Positions 25,617 through 32,790 of a stretch of 44,926 nt of DNA are shown piece after piece (within the stretch, counting starts at the first letter, position 1; each line of letters opens with the position of its first letter). The stretch comes from Cacconaster sp045599325 (GTDB lineage Bacteria; Bacteroidota; Bacteroidia; Bacteroidales; UBA932): NCBI GenBank assembly GCA_045599325.1, contig JAZRVT010000007.1, positions 1 to 44,926 on the forward strand. Direction: 5' to 3'. The position numbers were made by a program, and so were the translations under genes. The notes beneath the pieces were generated by a model that was not told where the DNA came from, did no database searches, and saw nothing but the letters and a program-made list of their open reading frames with translations.

Positions 25617-26293
25617 ATGAGACGGTCGATTTCGCTGCGGATGCGGGCGAAGATGGCTTCCGCAGGCAGCATTCTGCCGGTTTCGTCACTGCAGTCTATG
25701 CGGATGAAACCGGGGTCTATGGCGCATTGCTCGCGGTAGAGCCTGCGCACCTCTTTCTGGAAGTTGATGTCCGCCTCGTGGATGTCCCCCTTGCCGGCGA
25801 GGTAGGACCTGTCGGCATCAGCCTCGCGGTTGTCCTTCAGGCGTGCGTCGACAAAATCAATAGGTACGTCGAGGAAGAGGTTGAGGTCGGGTTTCGGAAT
25901 GCCGAAGCGTGTGTATTCGACATCGAATATCCAGTCGCGCAGGGAGTCCGACTCCCCGCGGTCCTTCAGCTTGGCGCACTGGAATGCGATATTCGAGTAG
26001 ACATAGCGGTCGAGGACCACGCATCGTCCGGCGTCGAGCCACTCCCTGATCTGCGCGGCGGCATCACGCCTGTCCTCGGCGAAAAGCAGAGCCACCAGCT
26101 GCGGGTGGACACTGTCGATGGAACCGAAGTCGCCCCTCAGGAATCTTGAGATCAGGCCGCCGTAGATGGGGGCGTCGTAGCGCGGGAAGTGGAGATACTC
26201 CACCTGCCTTCCGCTTTCCTCCAGCCGTGAGGTGAGCATCCTGAGCTGGGTTGACTTGCCTGCGCCGTCCAGGCCTTCGAGCACAATAAGCAT
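25613..26293 (-). CDS. tmk: Thymidylate kinase
   Basis: Thymidylate kinase converts dTMP to dTDP. The protein is 226 residues. The P-loop GLDGAGKSTQ is at about 7-16, the DRY-type motif is DRYVYSNIAFQ, and the substrate region has HFPRYD. I start at MLIVLEGLD (26293), the family start, rather than at 26344, because the latter would cross the divergent promoter. It is the first gene of the leftward operon, and its promoter overlaps that of folP. Confidence 0.93.
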   Translation of the reverse strand: MLIVLEGLDGAGKSTQLRMLTSRLEESGRQVEYLHFPRYDAPIYGGLISRFLRGDFGSIDSVHPQLVALLFAEDRRDAAAQIREWLDAGRCVVLDRYVYSNIAFQCAKLKDRGESDSLRDWIFDVEYTRFGIPKPDLNLFLDVPIDFVDARLKDNREADADRSYLAGKGDIHEADINFQKEVRRLYREQCAIDPGFIRIDCSDETGRMLPAEAIFARIRSEIDRLI

Positions 26294-26301
26294 AGAATTC
26301 T

Positions 26302-26309
26302 TATCTTTG
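26302..26309 (+). promoter_or_regulatory. Predicted -7 box of folP
   Basis: TATCTTTG matches TAnnTTTG, 20 bases upstream of the folP ATG. It lies within the first bases of the oppositely read tmk transcript. Confidence 0.5.
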
Positions 26310-26313
26310 TTGG

Positions 26314-26321
26314 CAAATATA
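26314..26321 (-). promoter_or_regulatory. Predicted -7 box of the tmk operon
   Basis: The minus strand reads TATATTTG, 20 bases upstream of the tmk ATG. It is only 4 bases from the folP -7 box on the other strand, so the two promoters face away from each other but overlap. Confidence 0.5.
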
Positions 26322-26329
26322 CTACTTTT

Positions 26330-27052
26330 ATGAGCACCGGACAAACGAAAATAATGGGAATTGTCAACATCAACGACGACTCCTTCTTTGCCGCTTCCAG
26401 AGCCGCGACGGCCGACCTTTTCTGCAGGAGGGTTGACTTCCTGCTGGATTCCGGCGCCGACATCATCGATATCGGAGCCTGCTCTTCGCGCCCAGGCGCT
26501 GAGGAGGTGCCGGCGGAAGAGGAGTGGAGGAGGCTGGAGCCGGTGCTTGAGGCTGCCGCAGCCCGCTATGCCGGATACTCCTTCTCGATTGACACCTACC
26601 GCCCTTCAGTAGTGATTATGGCCTACCAGACCATCGGGCGCTTCATAGTCAATGACATCTCGTCCGGAGAATGGGATGATGCAATGCTTCCAGTGGTCGG
26701 CAGACTGGGCCTGAGGTATGTGGCGATGCACCGCCAGGGCACATTCTCCACGATGCACGACGAGTATCACTATGATGATGTAACCCAGGCCGTGCTTGAC
26801 TACTTCCGCGGCTTTGCTGAACGCGCAAAGGAGGCCGGCGTCGAGCAGTGGATCCTGGACCCCGGCTTCGGCTTCTCCAAGTCAACGGAGGATTGTCTGA
26901 CACTGCTTGACAACCTCGCCCGCTTCAGGATATTCCACCGTCCGGTCCTTGTCGGTGTCTCGAACAAGAGGATGACCGGGGGCGACACGAAAAAATACGA
27001 GGCGCTTGCCGTTGAGCGGGGCGCCTCGATAATCCGTACCCATCTGGGCTAG
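26330..27052 (+). CDS. folP: Dihydropteroate synthase, short and divergent
   Basis: Dihydropteroate synthase joins p-aminobenzoate to the pterin diphosphate in folate synthesis and is the sulfonamide target. The order of motifs is correct: MGIVNINDDSFF, SSRPGAEEV, FSIDTY, IVNDISSG, MHRQGT, LDPGFGFSKS, SNKRM and ASIIRTH. The lysine of the SxK motif and the Arg/His of the RxH motif that contact substrates are kept. It differs in three ways: the usual NxTPDSF reads NINDDSF, a loop of roughly 15-20 residues between SNK and the last helix is missing, and the chain stops right after RTH, so it is 240 residues instead of about 270-280. Probably functional, but worth testing. Confidence 0.85.
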   Translation: MSTGQTKIMGIVNINDDSFFAASRAATADLFCRRVDFLLDSGADIIDIGACSSRPGAEEVPAEEEWRRLEPVLEAAAARYAGYSFSIDTYRPSVVIMAYQTIGRFIVNDISSGEWDDAMLPVVGRLGLRYVAMHRQGTFSTMHDEYHYDDVTQAVLDYFRGFAERAKEAGVEQWILDPGFGFSKSTEDCLTLLDNLARFRIFHRPVLVGVSNKRMTGGDTKKYEALAVERGASIIRTHLG

Positions 27053-27058
27053 AATGTC

Positions 27059-29062
27059 CTAGAGAGTCCTGTACTTCCTGCCGTATTCCAACTGCTGCTG
27101 GAGGAAGTCATCGCCGTAGACAACCTTGTAGTCGACGACTTTCCCGCCTGAGACAACCGGCACGATGTCCGGGTTGATGAATCCGCGGTACGGCTTCAGG
27201 TCAAGTGTTGCATATCTTTCGAGGACCTCTTTGTGGAGTTCAGGGTCGATGTTGACAGCGTACTTCTGGACAAGGTTCTTTCCGGCTTCGTAATCGCCTT
27301 CGGACTTGATGCGCTGGATTTCAGAGAGCAGCTCTCCGAAGAGGCCGCGGAGACGGTCGAAGTCGTTGATTACGAAATAAGTCTTTCCGTCACGCACTTT
27401 GCGCTCGATGACATTCTCTGCCTGGCCCTTCTCGTAGCACCATTCTGCGATGAGCTTGCGGTTCTGCATATGGGCCTCGGTGTTCTGCTTGCCGAGCTCC
27501 ACGCGTGAGAACTGAGTGAAGATGCCGTTGCGGATGTATGACATATATTCTGCCTTGTATGCGTCAGGGTCGTCGAGCAGGCCGAGTTCTATGAGCTTAG
27601 GGTCAGCGAGGTAGTAGAGTGCGAAGAGGTCTGCGCGTGCCTCCTCAAGAGCCGATGTGAACTCCTTGAGTGCGTTGGCAGGTGTGCCTTCAAGAAGCTG
27701 TCCGCTGCCGTGGCCGAGGCACTCGTGGAGGTCGGTGTGGAGATTGTCGGTGACAGAACCGTATTTCTTGCAGAGGTCGATCTCCGCCTGGTCCCAGGCG
27801 AACTCCGAAAGGACGCTCTTCGGACGCTGCTCTGTTGCCTTGTCGTATGCGTCGGTGATGTTGGCGATCGTGACTGACTTAGAGCCGTGCTCCTTGCGGA
27901 TCCAGTCTGCGTTCGGCAGGTTGATGCCGATGGCGGTTGCAGGGTAGTTGTCGCCCGCGATCACCGCCACGTTGATGACTTTTGCGGATACGCCCTTCAC
28001 GGTCTCCTTCCTGAAGGCGCTGTCAACAGGGGAGTGGTCCTCGAACCACTGCGCGTTCTCGCTGATGGTGACAGTGCGCTGTGATGCCTCGCGGTCGCGG
28101 AAATTGACGATGCCTTCCCAGGATGCCTTGCGTCCGAGAGGGTCGTCGTAGTCCTCGATGAAGCCGTTCACGAAGTCGACGTCGCTCTCAGTGTCGCTCA
28201 CCCAGGTGATGTTGTAGCGGTCCCACATCTTGAGGTCACCGCTGCGGTAGTATGCCACGAGCTCGTCTATGTACTGCTTCTGGATGTCATTCTCTGCCAC
28301 TGCCTTTGCAGCTTCCAGATGCCCGATGATCCTGTCGATGGCTGCCGAGTAGACGCCGCCCGACTTCCATACCTTCTCGACGAGCTTGCCGTCTTCCTTG
28401 ACCACCTTGCTGTTGAGGCCGTAGCTTATCGGGTGCTGCTGGTCGCCGGCTGCCGCCATCCTGTCGTAGAAGTCATTGACTTCGGCAGCGGTCACGCCGT
28501 CGTAGAAGTTGACCGCGGAGGCTGCAACAATGTCCTTCTCGTCGCCCTGATAGAGCATCGTAGGGTAGAGCTCAGGGTTGAAGATCACAGGAAGGATCGA
28601 AGCGGCAAGGTCCGGGTCAGTCCCCACGGACTCCATCAGCACACCGAAATATGACTGACTGCATTTCGGGAGGATTTTGTCGTTTGCATAGTGGTGGTGG
28701 ATGCCGTTGCTGAAGAATACCCTCTTGGCATATACGAGGAAGTCATTCCATTCCTGGCAGTTGCGGTCACCCTTGTAGTTCTCGAGAATGTTCTCGAGGA
28801 TATGGCGGATGTCGAGATTGTATTTGAAGTTCTGGTCCCAGGTGATGTCACGGCCGGTCTTGGCCGCTTCGCATAGGTGGTAGACATACTCCTTCTGCTG
28901 GAGAGTCAGCTCATCCCAGCCCGGGATCTGGTAGCGCAGCACTTCGATGTCTGCGAATTCATCGATGGAATACTTGAATTCAGGGTCTCCGGTCTTGGAA
29001 CCGCAGGATGTCAGAATCAGGCTCAGGCCTGCAGCGATTGTCATAATTTTTGCTAAACGCAT
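27059..29062 (-). CDS. Dipeptidyl peptidase III-like M49 metallopeptidase, lipoprotein
   Basis: A 667-residue exported lipoprotein (lipobox LILTSC, Cys20). The M49 zinc motif HECLGH is near residues 445-450, and the second motif EEARAD lies about 28 residues later. That short spacing matches bacterial DPP III rather than the human enzyme. M49 enzymes release N-terminal dipeptides; this one would act at or outside the membrane. I start at MRLAKIMT (29062), which gives a proper signal peptide; the upstream in-frame ATG would include the promoter. A -7 box lies at 29088-29095. Confidence 0.92.
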   Translation of the reverse strand: MRLAKIMTIAAGLSLILTSCGSKTGDPEFKYSIDEFADIEVLRYQIPGWDELTLQQKEYVYHLCEAAKTGRDITWDQNFKYNLDIRHILENILENYKGDRNCQEWNDFLVYAKRVFFSNGIHHHYANDKILPKCSQSYFGVLMESVGTDPDLAASILPVIFNPELYPTMLYQGDEKDIVAASAVNFYDGVTAAEVNDFYDRMAAAGDQQHPISYGLNSKVVKEDGKLVEKVWKSGGVYSAAIDRIIGHLEAAKAVAENDIQKQYIDELVAYYRSGDLKMWDRYNITWVSDTESDVDFVNGFIEDYDDPLGRKASWEGIVNFRDREASQRTVTISENAQWFEDHSPVDSAFRKETVKGVSAKVINVAVIAGDNYPATAIGINLPNADWIRKEHGSKSVTIANITDAYDKATEQRPKSVLSEFAWDQAEIDLCKKYGSVTDNLHTDLHECLGHGSGQLLEGTPANALKEFTSALEEARADLFALYYLADPKLIELGLLDDPDAYKAEYMSYIRNGIFTQFSRVELGKQNTEAHMQNRKLIAEWCYEKGQAENVIERKVRDGKTYFVINDFDRLRGLFGELLSEIQRIKSEGDYEAGKNLVQKYAVNIDPELHKEVLERYATLDLKPYRGFINPDIVPVVSGGKVVDYKVVYGDDFLQQQLEYGRKYRTL

Positions 29063-29087
29063 AAAGTTGCTTTTTTCAGTGTTGGCA

Positions 29088-29095
29088 CAAAGATA
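29088..29095 (-). promoter_or_regulatory. Predicted -7 box of the M49 peptidase gene
   Basis: The minus strand reads TATCTTTG, matching TAnnTTTG, 25 bases upstream of the start codon. Confidence 0.5.
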
Positions 29096-29115
29096 GCAAA
29101 ATTCCATTTTTTATA

Positions 29116-29123
29116 TAACTTTG
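29116..29123 (+). promoter_or_regulatory. Predicted -7 box of the C11 peptidase gene
   Basis: TAACTTTG matches TAnnTTTG and ends 5 bases before the GTG start codon, so transcription would begin at or next to the start codon. Confidence 0.45.
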
Positions 29124-29128
29124 TAATT

Positions 29129-30340
29129 GTGACAAGGAAGATACTTACTCTGATACTGGCGGTTATCTGCATCTCATCCTGTGACTGGTTCAGCCCCGAT
29201 GAGAAGGAGGTGAGGTCAATGCTCATCTATGTCGCAGCCAACAACAATCTGTCAATGTATGCCGACTCCTGCTTCAACCAGCTGAAGCGGGGTTACATTC
29301 CTGTGGAGAAGAACAAGCAGCAGATACTGATGGTCTATGCCCACACACCGGGGAAGGCCCCTTCCTTGAGCAGATACTATGTCGACAAGCGCGGCATCAA
29401 GGTTGAGGAGATTATCCGGACCTATCCTGAGAATGCCAATTCTGCCACCGCCGACCAGCTGCGTACAGTGATAGCAGATGCAGAGAATGCGTATCCTGCT
29501 GATATCCACGACCTCGTCCTCTGGTCACACGCCACGGGATTCCTGCCGCAGGGCTACTTCTCCCATCCGAAGGAGCGTGCTGACGGAGGAGTACTCACCG
29601 CCGCCCGCCCCAACCCTTATGCAGCCCTTGTCAAATCAGACGGAGAGCTGAAGAGTTTCGGCCGCGACAGCGACGGCAAACTGGAGATTGAGATTCAGAA
29701 CCTTGTGCCCGCGATATCCCGCAACCACTATGAGATGATCATCTTCGACTGCTGCCTGATGGGCGGCATAGAGGTGGCATATCAGATGCGCGGCAGCTGC
29801 GACTATCTGGTAGTATCGCCGACAGAGATCCTCGCCCAGGGCTTTCCGTATGACAAGATACTTGACAATGTCTTCAACGAGAAGAACAGGGAGCAGGCTG
29901 TGAGCGGCATTGCCAAATCCTATATGGACTACTACTGGGCTATGAGCGGCACCTATCAGAGTGCCACGGTCTCAGTTGTGAAGACATCCGCGCTGGAGCG
30001 TGTGGCGGATTGCTGCAGGAGAATCTTCGACGGCCGTCAGAATGAGCTGATGACCATCAACAGGTCTTCTGTCCAGGCATATTTCTATTCTGACGACAGA
30101 CACTGGTACTACGACCTCGACGACCTGATGGGAAAAATCGCTGACCAGGCGCAGTATGCGGAGTTCCAGCGCGAGCTCAACCGGGCAGTGATATACAAGG
30201 AGACCACCCCTCACTTCTTCAATCTGGCCATAAACCACTATTCGGGTCTGAGTGTCTACATCCCGAGGGAGGAATACTCCTATCTCAACAATTACTACAA
30301 AACTTTGGACTGGAACAAGGCCACCCGGATGATCAAGTAA
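29129..30340 (+). CDS. Clostripain-family (C11) cysteine peptidase, lipoprotein
   Basis: A 403-residue lipoprotein (lipobox ICISSC, Cys18). The C11 catalytic pair is visible: His134 in LVLWSHATG and Cys209 in IIFDCCLMGGIEVAY. C11 peptidases cleave after basic residues and are often secreted by gut Bacteroidales. The only start that keeps the signal peptide is the GTG at 29129; the next ATG (29219) would remove it. The -7 box ends 5 bases before the GTG, so the mRNA may be leaderless. It is divergent from the M49 peptidase gene, so two exported peptidases share one intergenic region. Confidence 0.88.
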   Translation: MTRKILTLILAVICISSCDWFSPDEKEVRSMLIYVAANNNLSMYADSCFNQLKRGYIPVEKNKQQILMVYAHTPGKAPSLSRYYVDKRGIKVEEIIRTYPENANSATADQLRTVIADAENAYPADIHDLVLWSHATGFLPQGYFSHPKERADGGVLTAARPNPYAALVKSDGELKSFGRDSDGKLEIEIQNLVPAISRNHYEMIIFDCCLMGGIEVAYQMRGSCDYLVVSPTEILAQGFPYDKILDNVFNEKNREQAVSGIAKSYMDYYWAMSGTYQSATVSVVKTSALERVADCCRRIFDGRQNELMTINRSSVQAYFYSDDRHWYYDLDDLMGKIADQAQYAEFQRELNRAVIYKETTPHFFNLAINHYSGLSVYIPREEYSYLNNYYKTLDWNKATRMIK

Positions 30341-30356
30341 CCCTGACAGGGGAAGA

Positions 30357-30926
30357 TCACTTTTTCTTGTTGAATTCGGTCATCGCGCGGTCAATTCCCT
30401 CCGTCGCGAAGCACCTTACCGCGTCGCCTGCCCGCTGAAGGATCTCCGGCAGCGCGCTCTTCTCTTCCGCCAGGAATTCGCCAAGCACGAAATCCACCTG
30501 GTGGCCTTCGGCGAAGCCGCCGTTTCCGGTTCCGATGCGGAGGCGTGCGTAATCCTGGCTTACCAGCGAGAAGTCAATGCTCTTCAGGCCGTTGTGACCT
30601 CCGTCGCTCCCTTTCTTGCGGAGACGGATGGTGCCGAGAGGCAGAGCGAAATCGTCCAGAATGACAATCAGGCGCTCTTTCGGAATCCCGGTCTTGTCGA
30701 GCCAGTAGCGGACGGCCTTGCCGCTGAGGTTCATATAAGTGGACGGCTTCAGGAGAGTGAACTTGCAGTTCTTGAAGGATACCTCTGCCGTGGAGCCGTA
30801 GCGTCCGGATGTAAAAATAGTGTTGGACGCCTGAGCCCAGGCGTCCAACACCATAAATCCGACATTGTGGCGGGTCGAAGCGTATTCTTCGCCAATGTTT
30901 CCGAGACCGGCCACAAGATAGTTCAT
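30357..30926 (-). CDS. pth: Peptidyl-tRNA hydrolase
   Basis: Pth releases the peptide from prematurely dropped peptidyl-tRNA. At 189 residues it has the expected length. The catalytic and binding residues are present: GLGNIGEEY with Asn9, STRHNVGF with the catalytic His20, VILDDFALPLG with the Asp, and GGHNGLKSI. It follows rplY with a 12-base gap, the common rplY-pth order. Confidence 0.96.
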   Translation of the reverse strand: MNYLVAGLGNIGEEYASTRHNVGFMVLDAWAQASNTIFTSGRYGSTAEVSFKNCKFTLLKPSTYMNLSGKAVRYWLDKTGIPKERLIVILDDFALPLGTIRLRKKGSDGGHNGLKSIDFSLVSQDYARLRIGTGNGGFAEGHQVDFVLGEFLAEEKSALPEILQRAGDAVRCFATEGIDRAMTEFNKKK

Positions 30927-30938
30927 ATGAATGGCTCT

Positions 30939-31520
30939 TTACTGAGCAGCCTCTTCAGTTGCAGCTGCAGCTGAATTGCGGGTTGCTCTGACTGAGCATA
31001 CGAGAGTGCCCTTTGGAGAGACAATCTGGATGCCGTCATACTTCAGGTCACCAGCGTTGATCTGGCTGCCGACACCCATCGGAGTGATGTCGATAGGGAG
31101 CTCGTCAGGAAGGTTCTCGATAAGACCTGAAACTTTGAGCTTGCGTACTGCGAGGTTGAACTTGCCACCCTGGCGGACGCCCTCTGAGTTACCGGTGATG
31201 GTGATAGGAACGTCGATGGTGACAGGCTTCGCGGTGTCGATGGCGAGGAAGTCAACGTGGAGTGCGCGGTCAGTGACAGGGTGATACTGGACAGCTTTCA
31301 CAACAGCGAGGAACTTCTTGCCTTCGATGTCGAGGTCAACGATATGTGATGCAGGAGTGTGGGTCAGACCCTTGAGAGCTTTTTCGTCAATTGAGAAAGA
31401 GGTGTTTTCAACGCCTGCGCCGTAGATGACGCAAGGAACCTTCTCATCTCTGCGGACTGATTTGACGTCTGCTTTGCGGCCGGTCGTTCTCATTGTGCCG
31501 GCGAGTTCGAAATGTTTCAT
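30939..31520 (-). CDS. rplY: 50S ribosomal protein L25/general stress protein Ctc
   Basis: A 193-residue bL25 of the long (Ctc) type: an N-terminal 5S rRNA-binding domain (about 1-90, VPCVIYGAG, FLAVVKAVQYHPVTDRALHVDF) plus a C-terminal TL5-type beta domain (about 95-180). The end is an Ala/Glu-rich tail. It leads the rplY-pth pair and is 64 bases downstream of rplI. A 6-bp hairpin at 31548-31565 lies in that gap. Confidence 0.95.
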   Translation of the reverse strand: MKHFELAGTMRTTGRKADVKSVRRDEKVPCVIYGAGVENTSFSIDEKALKGLTHTPASHIVDLDIEGKKFLAVVKAVQYHPVTDRALHVDFLAIDTAKPVTIDVPITITGNSEGVRQGGKFNLAVRKLKVSGLIENLPDELPIDITPMGVGSQINAGDLKYDGIQIVSPKGTLVCSVRATRNSAAAATEEAAQ

Positions 31521-31584
31521 TATTGTTTTCTTTAAGTGTGTTACTCATCCCGGAGCGGACCGGGACCCATTGCACAATTAATTA

Positions 31585-32040
31585 TTATTCTTCTGATGCT
31601 ACGACTTCCACATTGACAGTGGCCTTGATGTCCTTGTAGCACTTGACAACAGCCTGGTAGCTGCCGACCTCTTTGATGAGGGATTCACCGACGAGGGAGA
31701 TGTTCTTGCGGTCGCATTCGAAGCCAGCTGCCTCGAGAGCCTCAGCAACGTTGATGTTGTTGACTGAACCGAAAACTTTGCCTTTCTCGCTGACCTTTGC
31801 TGCAACCTTTACGTTGAAGCCTTCGAGCTTTGCTGCGAGAGCCTCTGCGGAAGCGCGGAGAGCAGCCTCCTTGTGTGCGCGCTGGCGCATGTTCTCAGCG
31901 TGGATCTTCTTTGCGGTAGGGGTTGCCATAATGGCGATGCCCTGAGGAATAAGCCAGTTTGCTGCGTAGCCGTTCTTTACGGTAACGATGTCGTCCTTGT
32001 TGCCAAGGTTCTGAACGTCCTGTTTGAGAATAACTTCCAT
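31585..32040 (-). CDS. rplI: 50S ribosomal protein L9
   Basis: A 151-residue bL9 with the normal two-domain form: N-terminal domain MEVILKQDVQNLGNKDDIV with GYAANWLIPQGIA, a long connecting helix (about 42-75, Ala/Lys/Glu rich) and a C-terminal rRNA-binding domain. It is the third gene of rpsF-rpsR-rplI, 10 bases after rpsR. Its start is set by a perfect AAGGAGG five bases upstream, unusual for this phylum. Confidence 0.96.
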   Translation of the reverse strand: MEVILKQDVQNLGNKDDIVTVKNGYAANWLIPQGIAIMATPTAKKIHAENMRQRAHKEAALRASAEALAAKLEGFNVKVAAKVSEKGKVFGSVNNINVAEALEAAGFECDRKNISLVGESLIKEVGSYQAVVKCYKDIKATVNVEVVASEE

Positions 32041-32045
32041 AATAC

Positions 32046-32052
32046 CCTCCTT
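32046..32052 (-). promoter_or_regulatory. Strong Shine-Dalgarno sequence of rplI
   Basis: The minus strand reads AAGGAGG, 5 bases before the rplI ATG, overlapping the rpsR stop codon. It is fully complementary to the CCUCCUU at the 3' end of 16S rRNA. Confidence 0.8.
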
Positions 32053-32317
32053 ATTTCAACATATCGGTTACGTATGGGAGAAGAGCGATGTGCCTTGCTC
32101 TCTTGATTGCCTGTGAGACCTTCTTCTGGAATTTCAGAGAAGTGCCGGTGATGCGGCGAGGAAGGATCTTGCCCTGTTCGTTGAGGAACTTCTTCAGGAA
32201 CTCGGCGTCCTTGTAGTCGACATACTTGATGCCTGCCTTCTTGAAACGGCAGTATTTCTTCTTCTTGATCTCAACGTTTACCGGATTGAGATAGCGGATG
32301 TCATCATTCTGTGCCAT
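32051..32317 (-). CDS. rpsR: 30S ribosomal protein S18
   Basis: An 88-residue bS18. Family segments YCRFKKAGIKYVDYKDAEFL, GKILPRRITGTS and QRAIKRARH-like QAIKRARHIALLPYV are present. It binds the 30S platform as a heterodimer with bS6, encoded just upstream. In Bacteroidota ribosomes bS18, bS6 and bS21 line the site that sequesters the anti-Shine-Dalgarno tail. Its own start has a perfect AAGGAGG seven bases upstream. Confidence 0.96.
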   Translation of the reverse strand: MAQNDDIRYLNPVNVEIKKKKYCRFKKAGIKYVDYKDAEFLKKFLNEQGKILPRRITGTSLKFQKKVSQAIKRARHIALLPYVTDMLK

Positions 32318-32324
32318 AGTGTAT

Positions 32325-32331
32325 CCTCCTT
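32325..32331 (-). promoter_or_regulatory. Strong Shine-Dalgarno sequence of rpsR
   Basis: The minus strand reads AAGGAGG with 7 bases to the rpsR ATG. It overlaps the rpsF stop codon (TAAGGAGG). Other starts in the window lack such a match. Confidence 0.8.
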
Positions 32332-32704
32332 ATTCGTTGACTGGAGCCTCAGCCGGAGCTGCAGCTGCCTTTTCGTTCATTTTGTTGCGGCGACGCTCAG
32401 CGTAAGCGACAGCGTGCTTGTCCATAGCCACGGTCTGGAAGCGGATGATGCGCTCATCACGCTTGTACTGTGTTTCGAATTTCGCAATGAATGCAGGCTC
32501 AGCCTGGAATTCAATGAGGTGATAGAACCCTGTGGTCTTCTTCTGGATCGGGTATGCCAGCTTCTTGAGCCCCCAGTCCTCTTCGTACACGACCTTGCCA
32601 CCGTTCTCGGTGATGAATCCTGTGTACTTGGCAACCGCTTCCTTCATCTGGGCATCAGACAAAACGGGAGTTGCAATGAAAACGGTTTCGTACTGTTTTA
32701 ACAT
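32330..32704 (-). CDS. rpsF: 30S ribosomal protein S6
   Basis: A 124-residue bS6: N-terminal MLKQYETVFIATPVLSD, then GGKVVYEEDWGLKKLAYPI and GFYHLIEFQAEP, followed by a charged/Ala-rich tail. I start at 32704; the in-frame extension to 32749 would cover the leader hairpin. It is the first gene of the rpsF-rpsR-rplI operon and has no Shine-Dalgarno sequence, unlike the next two genes. Confidence 0.96.
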   Translation of the reverse strand: MLKQYETVFIATPVLSDAQMKEAVAKYTGFITENGGKVVYEEDWGLKKLAYPIQKKTTGFYHLIEFQAEPAFIAKFETQYKRDERIIRFQTVAMDKHAVAYAERRRNKMNEKAAAAPAEAPVNE

Positions 32705-32729
32705 TTTATTGATAATTAGTTGTAAATAA

Positions 32730-32755
32730 GCCCTTCGGGATTTTCCCAAAGGGCT
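32730..32755 (-). promoter_or_regulatory. Hairpin at the 5' end of the rpsF mRNA
   Basis: On the minus strand AGCCCTTTGGGA pairs with TCCCGAAGGGCT around an AA(A) loop, 12 bp with one T-G pair. It lies directly after the predicted transcription start and 26 bases before the rpsF ATG. It may be an autoregulatory or mRNA-stabilising leader; it does not clearly match the known S6:S18 leader motif, although a CCG is present. Confidence 0.45.
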
Positions 32756-32756
32756 G

Positions 32757-32764
32757 CAAATATA
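32757..32764 (-). promoter_or_regulatory. Predicted -7 box of the rpsF operon
   Basis: The minus strand reads TATATTTG, matching TAnnTTTG, placing the transcript start near 32750 at the leader hairpin. Confidence 0.55.
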
Positions 32765-32790
32765 GAGATAATTATTTATCTGACAAAATT

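Noticed and set aside
26330..27052. folP as a pseudogene
   Set aside because: The frame is intact, has its own promoter, and the key substrate-contact residues are retained; it is short but probably functional.
31548..31565. Terminator after rplI
   Set aside because: A 6-bp GC stem exists, but no T-tract follows on the minus strand; it may equally belong to the rplY leader.
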